64,000 nucleotides of DNA from Aurantibacter crassamenti (GCF_016811105.1 NZ_JAFBGM010000001.1:1011126-1075125); one strand, 5' to 3'. Shown: positions 8,849-18,259, numbered from the stretch's first letter. Notes: generated by a model not told the origin, from the sequence alone. Numbers and translations: made by a program.

Positions 8849-9730
8849 CTAATCTTTTGAAATAATGTAATTAGTATAATAGGCATTGATACCCAAATAC
8901 TTTTTTAGAAATTCTTTAGTCTTGTCTTTTAAGCTTTTTCTACTCATTGTAATATCATAGTCAAACTGCCAATTTCTTTTTTCTATCAATTTGGCTACCG
9001 CTTTTGGGTGTGTGCCTTGAAAACGCTCAACCGCATTCACAAAATGTTCGTATTCAAATACTACTGAAGATTTATCAAAATCTTTAGGCTTTCCAAACTC
9101 ACCTTTATAAAGTGAGTAAAAATTGGTTTGTTTTCTTTTTAAGGCTTCAGGTTCGCGGGTCCACCCATAATGATAAATGTAGGCGTCAATAGGTTTAACT
9201 TTTAGTTTTTCATTATCGTTTTTTCGAAAACCCTGCGCATCGCCATGCGAATAAATATTTGGTTTGTTCTTCACTACTCTTATTTCATGTGAGTACCAAT
9301 TAGATGAAGTGCCCACATAATCATAAGAACCATAAAAATGTAAATAGTTGAAAAGTAGTCCGTCGACCTTAGTATTATCCTTGTATTTTAACATGTTAGC
9401 CTTAATGGTGTCAAGGTATTTTTCATGAACAACCTCATCACCTTGTATGTAGAACGCCCAATCCATATCTTCTGAAATTTGTTCAAAAGCTTTGTTTGTT
9501 TCAGCAGCTAAAACATGTACTTCGTTATTTATATTTTCATCCCAAACGGTTTCAATGATTTTGAGCTTAGGTTCATTCATGTTTTGTATTAACTCAAGTG
9601 TGCCGTCTTCGCATTCCCCTACAGCAATAACAAATTCATCACATAATGGAAGAATTGAACGAATAGCTTCAACAATAGGGTATTGGTATAGAACTGCGTT
9701 TTTAACAAAAGAGAATCCAGCTATTTTCAT
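8849..9730 (-). CDS. Glycosyltransferase, family 2-like
   Basis: Probable GT-A fold glycosyltransferase. The N-terminus MKIAGFSFVKNAVLYQYPIV and CDEFVIAVGECEDGT match the nucleotide-sugar half of family 2 enzymes acting on glycans. DWAFYIQGDEVVHEKYL holds the position of the usual acidic metal motif, here a QGDE. The C-terminal half (SNWYSHEIRVVKN, YIYHYGWTREPEALKRK) is typical of a flavobacterial subgroup. There is no signal peptide or membrane segment, so it is cytoplasmic or peripheral. The acceptor is unknown, and it stands alone next to unrelated genes. Confidence 0.8.
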   Translation of the reverse strand: MKIAGFSFVKNAVLYQYPIVEAIRSILPLCDEFVIAVGECEDGTLELIQNMNEPKLKIIETVWDENINNEVHVLAAETNKAFEQISEDMDWAFYIQGDEVVHEKYLDTIKANMLKYKDNTKVDGLLFNYLHFYGSYDYVGTSSNWYSHEIRVVKNKPNIYSHGDAQGFRKNDNEKLKVKPIDAYIYHYGWTREPEALKRKQTNFYSLYKGEFGKPKDFDKSSVVFEYEHFVNAVERFQGTHPKAVAKLIEKRNWQFDYDITMSRKSLKDKTKEFLKKYLGINAYYTNYIISKD

Positions 9731-9925
9731 GGAGAATTATTAATGAGAGTGCTCAAAAATACTCAAATTTACTTGAATTTGAAGGGGTAGTAGATGGTCA
9801 TTAGTAAGAGTAAAATACAGCTACTGGTTCAGGGAATTAAAACACAAGTTATTTATATAGAGAAAGTCTATAATCACATGCATTATTATAATGTAAGTAA
9901 ATGCGGTAAAACCCTACTAATAAAC

Positions 9926-9933
9926 TATATTTG
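9926..9933 (+). promoter_or_regulatory. -7 box of the SUF operon
   Basis: TATATTTG matches TAnnTTTG 27 bases before the ATG of the A-type carrier. The genes behind it run in one direction with short gaps, so this is the likely main SUF promoter. I see no clear IscR-type or Fur-type operator around it. Confidence 0.5.
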
Positions 9934-9959
9934 TAAGCTATTTAGAATCATACCAGATA

Positions 9960-10289
9960 ATGATACAAGTTTCAGAAACAGCAAAAAATAGAGTAGTAAG
10001 TCTTATGACCGAAGGTGGTTATGATGCTTCAAAAGACTATGTGCGAGTTGGCGTTAAAAGCGGCGGTTGTAGTGGTTTGTCATATGAGTTAGATTTTGAC
10101 AAACAACTGAATGAAACTGATAAAGTTTTTGAAGACAATGACGTGCGCATAGTAGTAGATAAAAAAAGCTTTTTATACCTAGTGGGTACCACTTTAGATT
10201 ATTCAGGTGGGCTTAATGGTAAAGGCTTTGTATTTAATAACCCAAATGCGCAGCGAACCTGCGGATGTGGTGAGAGTTTTTCATTATAA
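9960..10289 (+). CDS. sufA: A-type iron-sulfur carrier (HesB/IscA/SufA family)
   Basis: Carries a nascent Fe-S cluster from the SufBCD scaffold to target proteins. The three cluster-binding cysteines are present: Cys37 in KSGGCSGLSYEL, and Cys101 and Cys103 in the C-terminal RTCGCGESF. Its 109 residues are normal for the family. As the first gene of the SUF operon it is best called SufA, although sequence alone does not separate SufA from ErpA or IscA. An inverted repeat TTAATTG/CAATTAA (10294-10315) occupies the gap to sufB. Confidence 0.93.
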   Translation: MIQVSETAKNRVVSLMTEGGYDASKDYVRVGVKSGGCSGLSYELDFDKQLNETDKVFEDNDVRIVVDKKSFLYLVGTTLDYSGGLNGKGFVFNNPNAQRTCGCGESFSL

Positions 10290-10329
10290 ATTGTTAATTG
10301 CTAATTGTCAATTAACGTATTGAAAATTT

Positions 10330-11775
10330 ATGGCGTATACTGAAGAGGAATTAAAAAAAGAATTAGAGACTAAAGAATATGAATATGGTTTCTACACTGA
10401 TTTAAAGTCAGATACTTTACCAAAAGGTCTGAACGAGGATATTGTAGTTGCTATTTCTAAGAAAAAGAATGAACCGCAATGGATGACCGATTGGCGTATT
10501 GATGCGTTTCGTGCTTGGCAAGAAATGGAAGAACCAGAATGGGCTAATGTTCACTATGAAAAACCAGATTTTCAGGCCATAAGTTATTATTCTGCTCCAA
10601 AAAAGGCAGACCCTAACAAAACTTTAAACGATGTAGATCCAGAATTGCTTGAGATGTATCGTAAACTGGGTATTTCTGTAGATGAGCAAAAGAAGTTGCA
10701 AAACGTTGCTGTAGATATAGTAGTAGATTCTGTTTCTGTTGCAACTACTTTTCAAAAAACACTAGCAGAAAAGGGCATTATTTTTATGCCTATTTCTGAG
10801 GCAATTCAAAAGCATCCAGATTTAGTAAAGAAATATATGGGTACCATAGTGCCTAAGAAAGACAACTTTTATGCAGCACTTAATTCGGCTGTATTTACAG
10901 ATGGGTCTTTCTGTTATATTCCTAAAGGAGTGCGTTGCCCAATGGAGCTTTCTACGTACTTTAGAATTAATGAAGGTGGTACGGGTCAATTTGAGCGTAC
11001 GCTTGTTGTAGCAGATAAAGGTAGTTATGTAAGTTATTTAGAAGGATGCACGGCGCCCTCTAGAGATGAAAATCAATTACATGCTGCCGTAGTAGAGTTA
11101 ATTGCTTTAGATGATGCTGAAATAAAATACTCAACGGTACAGAATTGGTACCCTGGTAATAAAGAGGGTAAAGGTGGAGTTTATAATTTTGTAACGAAAA
11201 GAGGTTTGTGCGAGAATAATGCTAAAATTTCTTGGACGCAGGTTGAAACTGGATCTGCTGTTACTTGGAAATATCCTTCATGTATTTTGAAAGGCGATAA
11301 CTCTATTGGGGAATTCTATTCAATTGCAGTCACCAATAATTATCAACAAGCAGATACAGGTACTAAAATGGTACATCTTGGTAAGAATACAAGAAGCACT
11401 ATAATCTCAAAAGGTATTTCTGCTGGTAAATCTCAAAACAGCTATCGTGGTTTGGTGCAAATCAACAGTAGGGCTGAAAATGCTAGAAATTTTTCGCAAT
11501 GTGATTCTTTGTTAATGGGTAATGAGTGCGGCGCACATACTTTTCCATACATTGAAGTGAAAAACAAAACAGCGCAAATTGAGCATGAGGCTACTACCAG
11601 TAAAATTGGTGAAGACCAGATTTTCTATTGTAATCAAAGAGGTATAGAGACTGAAAAAGCAATCGCATTAATAGTTAATGGTTTTAGTAAGGAAGTACTA
11701 AATAAATTACCGATGGAGTTTGCTGTTGAGGCGCAAAAATTATTAGAAATAAGCTTAGAAGGTTCTGTAGGCTAG
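10330..11775 (+). CDS. sufB: Fe-S cluster assembly scaffold SufB
   Basis: Scaffold subunit of the SufBC2D complex on which clusters are built with sulfur from SufS-SufE. The 481-residue length and conserved blocks are typical: [19 protein letters not shown], the [20 protein letters not shown] segment of the beta-helix, [13 protein letters not shown], and the C-terminal [19 protein letters not shown] where SufB and SufD meet. SufC and SufD follow downstream. The normal sufB-sufC adjacency is broken by an MBL-fold lipoprotein gene that starts 13 bases after the sufB stop. Confidence 0.97.
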   Translation: MAYTEEELKKELETKEYEYGFYTDLKSDTLPKGLNEDIVVAISKKKNEPQWMTDWRIDAFRAWQEMEEPEWANVHYEKPDFQAISYYSAPKKADPNKTLNDVDPELLEMYRKLGISVDEQKKLQNVAVDIVVDSVSVATTFQKTLAEKGIIFMPISEAIQKHPDLVKKYMGTIVPKKDNFYAALNSAVFTDGSFCYIPKGVRCPMELSTYFRINEGGTGQFERTLVVADKGSYVSYLEGCTAPSRDENQLHAAVVELIALDDAEIKYSTVQNWYPGNKEGKGGVYNFVTKRGLCENNAKISWTQVETGSAVTWKYPSCILKGDNSIGEFYSIAVTNNYQQADTGTKMVHLGKNTRSTIISKGISAGKSQNSYRGLVQINSRAENARNFSQCDSLLMGNECGAHTFPYIEVKNKTAQIEHEATTSKIGEDQIFYCNQRGIETEKAIALIVNGFSKEVLNKLPMEFAVEAQKLLEISLEGSVG

Positions 11776-11788
11776 CAAATTGATGATA

Positions 11789-12658
11789 ATGAAAAAGTAC
11801 TTGTTATTCATACTTGTAGTTGCACTGGCTTTTTCCTGCAAGAATGCAAAAAAGGAAAACACCGAGGCAGTTGCAAAAGAAGTAAAAAAGACTGAAGTAA
11901 AATTATACACTTTTAGTGGCGGTACCGTATTCGTAAATAATCTTGAGGTTTTTGCCCAAGACACAGCTTATAAAGGTCAGACGAAAGAATTTTCAGATGC
12001 CTTTTATGTAATTCAGCATCCAAAAGGTAATTTAATGTGGGATGCCGGTTTACCAGAAATGTTAGTGGGTCAACCAGACTTTACAGATCCTAGTGGTGTA
12101 TTTACGGTGTCAAGAAATGATTCACTAGTAAATCAGCTAAAATCGATTGATATGACTGTTGATGATATTGATTTTATCGCGCTTTCGCACACACATTTTG
12201 ATCACAGTGGTCATGCTAATGTGCTTAAAAATTCTAAATGGTTAGTTCAAGAATCAGAATATGATTTTATAACTAGCGATGAAAGCCAGAAGAACAATGC
12301 AGATAACTATAATGCCATAAAAGAATTAACTAAGGTTCAAAAACTCAATGGTGATCATGATGTTTTTGGTGATGGCACCGTTGTTATAAAATCAATGCCA
12401 GGGCATACACCAGGGCATCAGGTATTGTTTCTTGATTTAGCCAAAAACGGACCGATTTTATTGAGTGGTGATTTGTATCACTTATATGAGAGCAGAGAAC
12501 ACAAACGTGTGCCTGTTTTTAATTCTGATGTAGATCAAACCTTAAAAAGTATGGATGCTTTTGAAACCTTTGCCAAAGAACAAGGCGCAAAAGTTTATTT
12601 ACAGCACCAAAAAGAAGATTTTGAAAAAATGCCAGTGGCACCAAAATATTTAAACTAA
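11789..12658 (+). CDS. MBL-fold metallo-hydrolase lipoprotein inside the SUF operon
   Basis: Exported zinc hydrolase of the metallo-beta-lactamase fold. The lipoprotein signal MKKYLLFILVVALAFSC starts at the ATG at 11789; an ATG at 11783 and a TTG at 11780 are alternatives. The dinuclear site looks complete: HTHFDHSGH, GHTPGH, SGDLYH and a late His in YLQHQKED. That set resembles the AHL-lactonase-like subgroup, but the subgroup holds many other esterases and lactonases, so the substrate is left open. It lies between sufB (13-base gap) and sufC (6-base gap) and must be co-transcribed. A periplasmic lipoprotein has no obvious part in cytoplasmic cluster assembly. Confidence 0.88.
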   Translation: MKKYLLFILVVALAFSCKNAKKENTEAVAKEVKKTEVKLYTFSGGTVFVNNLEVFAQDTAYKGQTKEFSDAFYVIQHPKGNLMWDAGLPEMLVGQPDFTDPSGVFTVSRNDSLVNQLKSIDMTVDDIDFIALSHTHFDHSGHANVLKNSKWLVQESEYDFITSDESQKNNADNYNAIKELTKVQKLNGDHDVFGDGTVVIKSMPGHTPGHQVLFLDLAKNGPILLSGDLYHLYESREHKRVPVFNSDVDQTLKSMDAFETFAKEQGAKVYLQHQKEDFEKMPVAPKYLN

Positions 12659-12664
12659 AGTAAG

Positions 12665-13417
12665 ATGTTGAAAATTAATGACTTGCATGCAAGTGTAGAT
12701 GATAAAGAAATTTTAAGAGGTATCAACTTAACTGTAAATGCCGGTGAGGTACATGCCATAATGGGGCCTAACGGTTCAGGTAAAAGTACATTAGCGTCTG
12801 TAATTGCAGGTAAAGAAGAGTTTGAGGTTACTAAAGGTTCTGTAGAACTAGATGGTGAAGACCTTGAAGATGATGCACCAGAAGAAAGAGCTCACAAAGG
12901 TATATTTCTATCGTTTCAGTATCCCGTAGAAATTCCTGGTGTTTCTGTTACTAATTTCATGAAAACGGCTATTAATGAATCTAGAAAAGCTAGAGGTTTA
13001 GAAGATATGCCGGCAAATGAAATGTTGAAACTAATTCGTGAGAAATCAGAGTTGTTAGAAATAGATCGCAAGTTTTTGTCGCGTTCTTTGAATGAAGGTT
13101 TTTCAGGTGGTGAGAAGAAGAGAAATGAGATTTTTCAAATGGCAATGTTAGAACCTAAATTGGCCATTTTAGATGAAACCGATTCTGGTTTAGATATTGA
13201 TGCATTGCGTATTGTAGCAAATGGAGTTAATAAATTAAAAAGCAAAGACAATGCAGTAATTGTAATTACACATTACCAGCGTTTACTTGAACATATAGTA
13301 CCTGATTTTGTTCATGTATTACATAATGGTAAAATTGTAAAGTCTGGTGGTAAAGAATTAGCTCATGAGCTTGAAGAAAAAGGATATGATTGGTTGAAAC
13401 AGGAGCAAGCAGTTTAG
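12665..13417 (+). CDS. sufC: Fe-S cluster assembly ATPase SufC
   Basis: ABC-type ATPase of the SufBC2D scaffold; it drives conformational change during cluster assembly and is not a transporter. Walker A GPNGSGKST is at 34-42, the Q-loop at SFQYPVEIPG, the signature SGGEKKR at about 147-153, Walker B LAILDETDSGLD with Asp170-Glu171, and the switch His in VITHYQR. The 250 residues match the family. It starts 6 bases after the MBL gene and is followed by sufD 96 bases later. Confidence 0.97.
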   Translation: MLKINDLHASVDDKEILRGINLTVNAGEVHAIMGPNGSGKSTLASVIAGKEEFEVTKGSVELDGEDLEDDAPEERAHKGIFLSFQYPVEIPGVSVTNFMKTAINESRKARGLEDMPANEMLKLIREKSELLEIDRKFLSRSLNEGFSGGEKKRNEIFQMAMLEPKLAILDETDSGLDIDALRIVANGVNKLKSKDNAVIVITHYQRLLEHIVPDFVHVLHNGKIVKSGGKELAHELEEKGYDWLKQEQAV

Positions 13418-13513
13418 CAATTTGCTATTTCGTGAAAGCGGAAAACCAAAAATAACCTTTGAGTAAATTAAAAAGATTTTCGTCTTTGTGACGGAAATGA
13501 CATTGAGAGAATT

Positions 13514-14830
13514 ATGGATTTAAAAGAGAAGTTGATATCGTCATTTATGGCGTTTGAGAACAATGTTGATGTAGATCATCCGGTACATGATATTCGTTCA
13601 TCTGCGATAAAGAATTTTGAGGAAAAAGGTTTTCCAACCAAAAAGAATGAAGCGTGGAAATACACTTCATTAAATAGTTTACAAAAAGTAGATTTCAGTA
13701 TTTTTCCGAAAGAAGAAAATACGATTGAATATAAAGATGTCAAGAAGTATTTTATTCATGAGATAGATACCTATAAGATTGTATTCATTGATGGTATTTA
13801 TAGCTCTTATTTATCAGAAACCACACATGATGGTGTAGATATCTGTTTGATGAGCTCGGCTTTAACAAAGCCAATGTATAAGGCAGTTATTGATGTGTAT
13901 TTCAATAAAATTGCAGCCAAAGACGAATCGTTAACTTCATTGAATACTGCATTTAGTAGAGAGGGAGCCTATATTTACATCCCCAAAAATAAAATGCCAA
14001 AAAAACCTGTAGAAATTTTACATTTTGCAACAGGTAATGAAGCAACTTTAATGCTGCAACCTAGAAACTTAATTATAGTTGAAGAAAATGCAGAGCTTCA
14101 AGTTATTGAGAGACATCAGAGCTTAACTTCAAATGAAGTGCTAACCAATTCAGTTACTGAAATTTTTGCAGCTAAAAATGCAATTATTGATTTTTACAAA
14201 GTACAGAATAATGTGAGTACAGCTTCAATGATTGATAATACGTATATCGATCAAAAAGATAAAAGTGTAGTCAAATTGCATACTTTTTCCTTCGGTGGAA
14301 AATTGACTCGAAACAATTTGAATTTTTACCAAAACGGCGAGTATATTGACTCTACCATGAAAGGTGTTACCATTTTAGGTGAAAAGCAACATGTTGACCA
14401 CCATACTTTGGTGCACCATATTCAGCCAAATTGTGAAAGTCATCAAGATTATAAAGGTATTTATGGTGAGCAATCAACAGGTGTCTTCAATGGTAAAATT
14501 ATAGTAGATAAAATTGCTCAGAAGACAAATGCTTTTCAAAAGAATAATAATGTTCTAATTAGTGATAAGGCAACTATCAATTCAAAACCTCAGTTAGAGA
14601 TTTTTGCAGATGATGTAAAATGTTCACACGGCTGTACTATTGGGCAGTTAGATGAAGATGCGCTTTTTTACTTGCAGTCAAGGGGTATTCCTGAGAAAGA
14701 AGCAAGGGCACTTCTAATGTATGCCTTTGCAAACAATGTACTTGAAAGTGTACGTATACCTGAATTGAAGGCAAGAATCAACAAGTTAATCGCCAAAAAA
14801 TTAGGCGTAAATCTTGGGTTTGATATTTAA
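13514..14830 (+). CDS. sufD: Fe-S cluster assembly protein SufD
   Basis: Partner of SufB in the SufBC2D scaffold. It is paralogous to SufB in the C-terminal beta-helix (YIDSTMKGVTILGEKQHVDH, GVFNGKIIVDKIAQKTNAFQ, and HGCTIGQLDEDALFYLQSRG near the end) and has the usual divergent N-terminal helical part (KNEAWKYTSLNSL). The 438-residue length is normal. Its 3' end overlaps the non-ATG start of the outer-membrane barrel gene at 14814. Confidence 0.96.
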   Translation: MDLKEKLISSFMAFENNVDVDHPVHDIRSSAIKNFEEKGFPTKKNEAWKYTSLNSLQKVDFSIFPKEENTIEYKDVKKYFIHEIDTYKIVFIDGIYSSYLSETTHDGVDICLMSSALTKPMYKAVIDVYFNKIAAKDESLTSLNTAFSREGAYIYIPKNKMPKKPVEILHFATGNEATLMLQPRNLIIVEENAELQVIERHQSLTSNEVLTNSVTEIFAAKNAIIDFYKVQNNVSTASMIDNTYIDQKDKSVVKLHTFSFGGKLTRNNLNFYQNGEYIDSTMKGVTILGEKQHVDHHTLVHHIQPNCESHQDYKGIYGEQSTGVFNGKIIVDKIAQKTNAFQKNNNVLISDKATINSKPQLEIFADDVKCSHGCTIGQLDEDALFYLQSRGIPEKEARALLMYAFANNVLESVRIPELKARINKLIAKKLGVNLGFDI

Positions 14831-15500
14831 GAACACCAAATACAAGGGCAAGATTTTAAATGCCTTTTTGTTGTTCACTTTGTTGACATTAATTCCGAAT
14901 GTAACAGGTGCTCAAGAGGCTAAATTTGGTGTAAAAGGCGGTTTGAACTATTCTTCAATTGTTGGTGATTTAACTAATGGCATGAAGTTTAGGCTTTCAG
15001 GTCATGGTGGTGTTTATCTTGAAGTTGATTTTTCAAATAAGTTTTCCTTTAGACCAGAATTACTTTATTCTTCACAAGGTTTTCAATTTAGTACAGATTT
15101 AAGCTCCATTCAAAATCAAGGCTCTAGTGGTAATGAAAATGATTACCGAACTAATGTGCAATTGAATTTTTTGACTGTACCAATTTTAGGAAAATTTGAA
15201 GTTGGTGAAAGTTATTGGCTTGAATTTGGTCCACAGTTTGGTTTTCTCTTAAATCAAGTAACAAAAATCAAGAATCTAGATGAATTAGATGGTGCAAATG
15301 CTACATCTAAAAGTAAAATTTCAGGTGATTATCAATTAGATTATGGTGTTGCTGTAGGTGTAGGTTTTGTATTAAGTGACCAACTTTCAATATCACCTAG
15401 GTTTTATGTTGGTCTAAGAAATCGGCTTAATGGTATTGAAGGTAATCTTCAGAATTATAACGCATCAATTCAACTTTCTGTTAATTATTTGTTTCTTTAA
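14814..15500 (+). CDS. PorT-family outer-membrane beta-barrel protein
   Basis: Predicted small outer-membrane barrel. After the signal (KGKILNAFLLFTLLTL to VTGAQ) the sequence alternates like beta-strands: KFGVKGGLNYSSI, FSFRPELLYSSQGF, FLTVPILGKFEV, WLEFGPQFGFLLN, and a final aromatic NYLFL. No ATG lies upstream of the signal; TTG at 14814 (used here) or TTG at 14820 must be the start, either of which overlaps the end of sufD. It resembles the protein at 50881-51441 (FGVKGGLN, PELLYSSQG). It has no known role in Fe-S assembly and looks like a passenger in the operon. Confidence 0.8.
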   Translation: MGLIFKNTKYKGKILNAFLLFTLLTLIPNVTGAQEAKFGVKGGLNYSSIVGDLTNGMKFRLSGHGGVYLEVDFSNKFSFRPELLYSSQGFQFSTDLSSIQNQGSSGNENDYRTNVQLNFLTVPILGKFEVGESYWLEFGPQFGFLLNQVTKIKNLDELDGANATSKSKISGDYQLDYGVAVGVGFVLSDQLSISPRFYVGLRNRLNGIEGNLQNYNASIQLSVNYLFL

Positions 15501-15596
15501 ATTCACAATGTTTTATGTGATTTAAAGGGGATCTTAACCCTATTTTACCAAATTTTTACTGCTTTGTAAGTATCTTTACACTCCAAAAAGTTTGCT

Positions 15597-16811
15597 ATGT
15601 TCAATGTGCAAAAAATTCGTAACGATTTTCCAATATTATCAAGAGAGGTTAATAATAAACCCTTGGTGTATTTTGATAATGCAGCAACTTCACAGACGCC
15701 AATTCAGGTGATTAATTGTATTGTTGATTATTATTCAAATTACAATGCTAACATTCATAGAGGGGTGCATTCTTTATCACAAGAGGCAACTGACAAATAC
15801 GAACAAGCAAGACAGAAAATACAAAAGCATTTCAATGCCGCTCATGCGCATGAAATCATATTTACATCGGGTACCACTGATGCCATTAATTTAGTTGCAA
15901 ATGGTTTTGCCTCGCTATTGAAAAAAGGAGATGAAATCATTGTTTCTGCAATGGAGCATCATTCAAATATTGTTCCTTGGCAAATGATTGCTGAAAAAAC
16001 TGGAGCTATTCTAAAGGTGATTCCAATGAATCAAGAAGGTGAATTGTTGATGAATGTATATCAAGAATTACTTTCTGAGAAAACAAAAGTGGTTTTTTGC
16101 AATCATGTTTCTAATGCATTGGGTACTATAAATCCTATTCAAGAAATTATTGATATGGCGCATAAAGTTGGCGCCGCAGTATTAGTTGATGGTGCTCAAG
16201 CAGCACCACATTTGGTTGCTGATGTGCAGGCATTAAATGTAGATTTTTATACAGTTTCAGCACATAAGATTTGTGGCCCTACAGGTGTAGGCATATTGTA
16301 TGGTAAAGAAGATTGGTTAAAAAAGTTACCTCCATATCAAGGTGGTGGTGAAATGATTGCAGAAGTAACATTTGAGAAAACAACCTATGCAGATTTACCG
16401 CATAAGTTTGAAGCGGGAACACCAAATATTTGCGGAGGAATTGCTTTTGGTGCTGCTTTAGATTATATGAATGCTATTGGTTTTGATGCAATTGCAACCT
16501 ATGAAAATGAGCTTTTGCAGTATGCGACAGAGAAGTTGTTAGAAATTGAAGGCCTTAAAATTTACGGAACAGCTAAAAACAAAACAGGTGTAATTTCTTT
16601 TAATATAGATGGATTGCATCCGTACGATATTGGTTCAATTTTAGACAAACTAGGAATTGCAGTTCGTACCGGTCATCATTGTGCGCAACCAATAATGGAC
16701 TTCTATAAAATTCCAGGTACGGTAAGAGCTAGTTTTAGTTTTTACAATACCAAAGAAGAAATTGATGTCTTAGTTGAAGGTGTGCAAAGAGCTAAAAACA
16801 TGCTGCAGTAG
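15597..16811 (+). CDS. sufS: Cysteine desulfurase SufS
   Basis: PLP enzyme that takes sulfur from cysteine as an enzyme persulfide, the sulfur source of the SUF system. PLP-binding Lys224 is in TVSAHKICGPTGVG and the persulfide Cys362 in RTGHHCAQPIM. The N-terminal YFDNAATSQTP and NANIHRGVHSLS are typical of the SufS/CsdA group. It has 404 residues. A weak -7-like TATCTTTA (15571-15578) may add an internal promoter after the passenger barrel gene. SufE follows directly. Confidence 0.97.
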   Translation: MFNVQKIRNDFPILSREVNNKPLVYFDNAATSQTPIQVINCIVDYYSNYNANIHRGVHSLSQEATDKYEQARQKIQKHFNAAHAHEIIFTSGTTDAINLVANGFASLLKKGDEIIVSAMEHHSNIVPWQMIAEKTGAILKVIPMNQEGELLMNVYQELLSEKTKVVFCNHVSNALGTINPIQEIIDMAHKVGAAVLVDGAQAAPHLVADVQALNVDFYTVSAHKICGPTGVGILYGKEDWLKKLPPYQGGGEMIAEVTFEKTTYADLPHKFEAGTPNICGGIAFGAALDYMNAIGFDAIATYENELLQYATEKLLEIEGLKIYGTAKNKTGVISFNIDGLHPYDIGSILDKLGIAVRTGHHCAQPIMDFYKIPGTVRASFSFYNTKEEIDVLVEGVQRAKNMLQ

Positions 16812-16837
16812 CTTTATGTTATCCTTAACTTAAAGAA

Positions 16838-16868
16838 TTGATTACCACTTATTCTTATCGTATTTTTG
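16838..16868 (+). promoter_or_regulatory. Internal promoter before sufE
   Basis: TTG at 16838-16840, 20 bases, then TATTTTTG at 16861-16868 give the full Bacteroidetes -33/-7 arrangement, 14 bases before the sufE ATG. The second half of the SUF locus may thus be expressed separately. Confidence 0.65.
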
Positions 16869-16882
16869 TAGAAAATTAACGC

Positions 16883-17305
16883 ATGAAGATTAAAGATATT
16901 CAGAATGATATTATAGACGAGTTTGCTATGTTCGAAGATTGGATGCAGCGCTATGAATATATGATTGATTTGGGTAAATCATTGCCCTTAATTGATGAGA
17001 AATATAAAACTGAAGATCATATTATTAAAGGTTGTCAAAGTAAAGTTTGGGTACATGCAAAACTTGATGATGATAAATTGATTTTCACAGCAGATAGCGA
17101 TGCCATAATTACAAAAGGTATAATAGCAATATTAATACGTTCGTATAGCAATCAAAAGCCGCAAGACATAATTGATGCAGATACTGCGTTTATTGATGAA
17201 ATTGGCTTGAAAGAACACTTGTCACCAACAAGAGCGAATGGTTTGGTAAGTATGATTAAGCAATTAAAATTATATGCTATTGCATATCAAACACAACTAA
17301 ATTAA
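16883..17305 (+). CDS. sufE: Sulfur acceptor SufE
   Basis: Accepts persulfide sulfur from SufS and hands it to the SufB scaffold. The acceptor Cys51 is in the conserved HIIKGCQSKVWVHA. Other family blocks are FAMFEDWMQRYEYMIDLG near the N-terminus and SPTRANGLVSMIKQL near the C-terminus. It has 140 residues. A complete -33/-7 promoter precedes it, and SufT follows after 84 bases. Confidence 0.96.
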   Translation: MKIKDIQNDIIDEFAMFEDWMQRYEYMIDLGKSLPLIDEKYKTEDHIIKGCQSKVWVHAKLDDDKLIFTADSDAIITKGIIAILIRSYSNQKPQDIIDADTAFIDEIGLKEHLSPTRANGLVSMIKQLKLYAIAYQTQLN

Positions 17306-17389
17306 AGTAGATTTAGAGTTGACAATTCTGTTTCATTTTTATGTAATTGGAATGATTGAATTGACACGTAAAAATTAAATTTAAGAAAG

Positions 17390-17722
17390 ATGAGCGAAGA
17401 AACAACAACCGTAGATACAGAAGAATTAGGCGAGAAGATAGTGCGGGTGCTCAAGACTATCTATGACCCTGAAATACCTGTTGATGTGTATGAGCTAGGG
17501 CTGATATATGATGTTATGGTAAATGAAGATAACGAAGTGAAAATATTGATGACCTTAACATCTCCGAATTGTCCGGTAGCAGAATCACTTCCAGCAGAGG
17601 TTGAAGAAAAAGTTAAGTCGTTAGATTTGGTGAATGATGCTCATGTTGAAATTACCTTTGACCCACCATGGACACAAGAATTAATGAGTGAAGAGGCCAA
17701 ACTAGAGCTTGGTTTCCTTTAA
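17390..17722 (+). CDS. sufT: SufT-like DUF59/MIP18-family Fe-S maturation protein
   Basis: A 110-residue MIP18 (DUF59) protein that helps mature Fe-S proteins in many SUF-only bacteria. The hallmarks are TIYDPEIPVDVYELGLIYDV and the conserved Cys in LTSPNCPVAESLP, followed by VEITFDPPWTQELMSEEA. The acidic N-terminal extension (EETTTVDTEE) is usual. Its position directly behind sufE supports the assignment to the same pathway. DUF2480 starts 23 bases later. Confidence 0.92.
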   Translation: MSEETTTVDTEELGEKIVRVLKTIYDPEIPVDVYELGLIYDVMVNEDNEVKILMTLTSPNCPVAESLPAEVEEKVKSLDLVNDAHVEITFDPPWTQELMSEEAKLELGFL

Positions 17723-17745
17723 TTAATTTGTAACTCTTCCATAAA

Positions 17746-18252
17746 ATGGCTGAAGAAATAATTAATCGCGTAGCACAAAGTAAGCTGATTACTTTTAACC
17801 TTGAAGATTATTATCTTGAAGGTAAAAGGGTGCACCTAGATATCAAAGACTGGCTGTACGAAGGAATAATTGTTAAAGAAAAAGAGTTTAGAACGTACAT
17901 CTCTGAACACAATTGGCAACAATATCAAGATTCGTATGTAGCGCTTTATTGTTCTACAGATGCAATAGTACCGGGCTGGGCTTATATGTTAATTACTACG
18001 CACCTTCAACCATTTGCTAAAAAAATTACACAAGGTAGCTTAGAATCATTAGAGACTTCTTTGTATCAAGATGTACTTCAAAACCTTGATTTTTCAGAGT
18101 TTAGAGACAAACCTGTCATTATAAAAGGTTGTAGTAATAAGCCAGTTCCTGCAAATGCCTATTTGCTTGTTACAGCACTTCTTCAAGAGTTTGCAAAATC
18201 AATTATGTATGGTGAAGCATGTTCTTCTGTGCCACTTTTTAAAAGAAAATAA
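17746..18252 (+). CDS. DUF2480 family protein
   Basis: A 168-residue soluble protein of the Bacteroidetes-specific DUF2480 family, which commonly sits behind the suf genes. Seen here: LEDYYLEGKRVHLDIKDWLYEG, IVPGWAYMLITTHLQPFAKK and VIIKGCSNKPVPANAYLLVT with a lone Cys. No catalytic motif is recognised. The short gap to sufT and the conserved neighbourhood suggest a link with Fe-S protein maturation, but this is inference from context alone. Confidence 0.85.
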   Translation: MAEEIINRVAQSKLITFNLEDYYLEGKRVHLDIKDWLYEGIIVKEKEFRTYISEHNWQQYQDSYVALYCSTDAIVPGWAYMLITTHLQPFAKKITQGSLESLETSLYQDVLQNLDFSEFRDKPVIIKGCSNKPVPANAYLLVTALLQEFAKSIMYGEACSSVPLFKRK

Positions 18253-18259
18253 TAGCTTT

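Noticed and set aside
9794-9991. A 65-codon frame upstream of sufA
   Set aside because: It overlaps the sufA promoter and start in another frame and has no protein-like features.
11789-12658. Naming the MBL-fold protein an N-acyl-homoserine lactonase
   Set aside because: The metal ligands fit but are shared by many hydrolases of this fold; nothing indicates the substrate.
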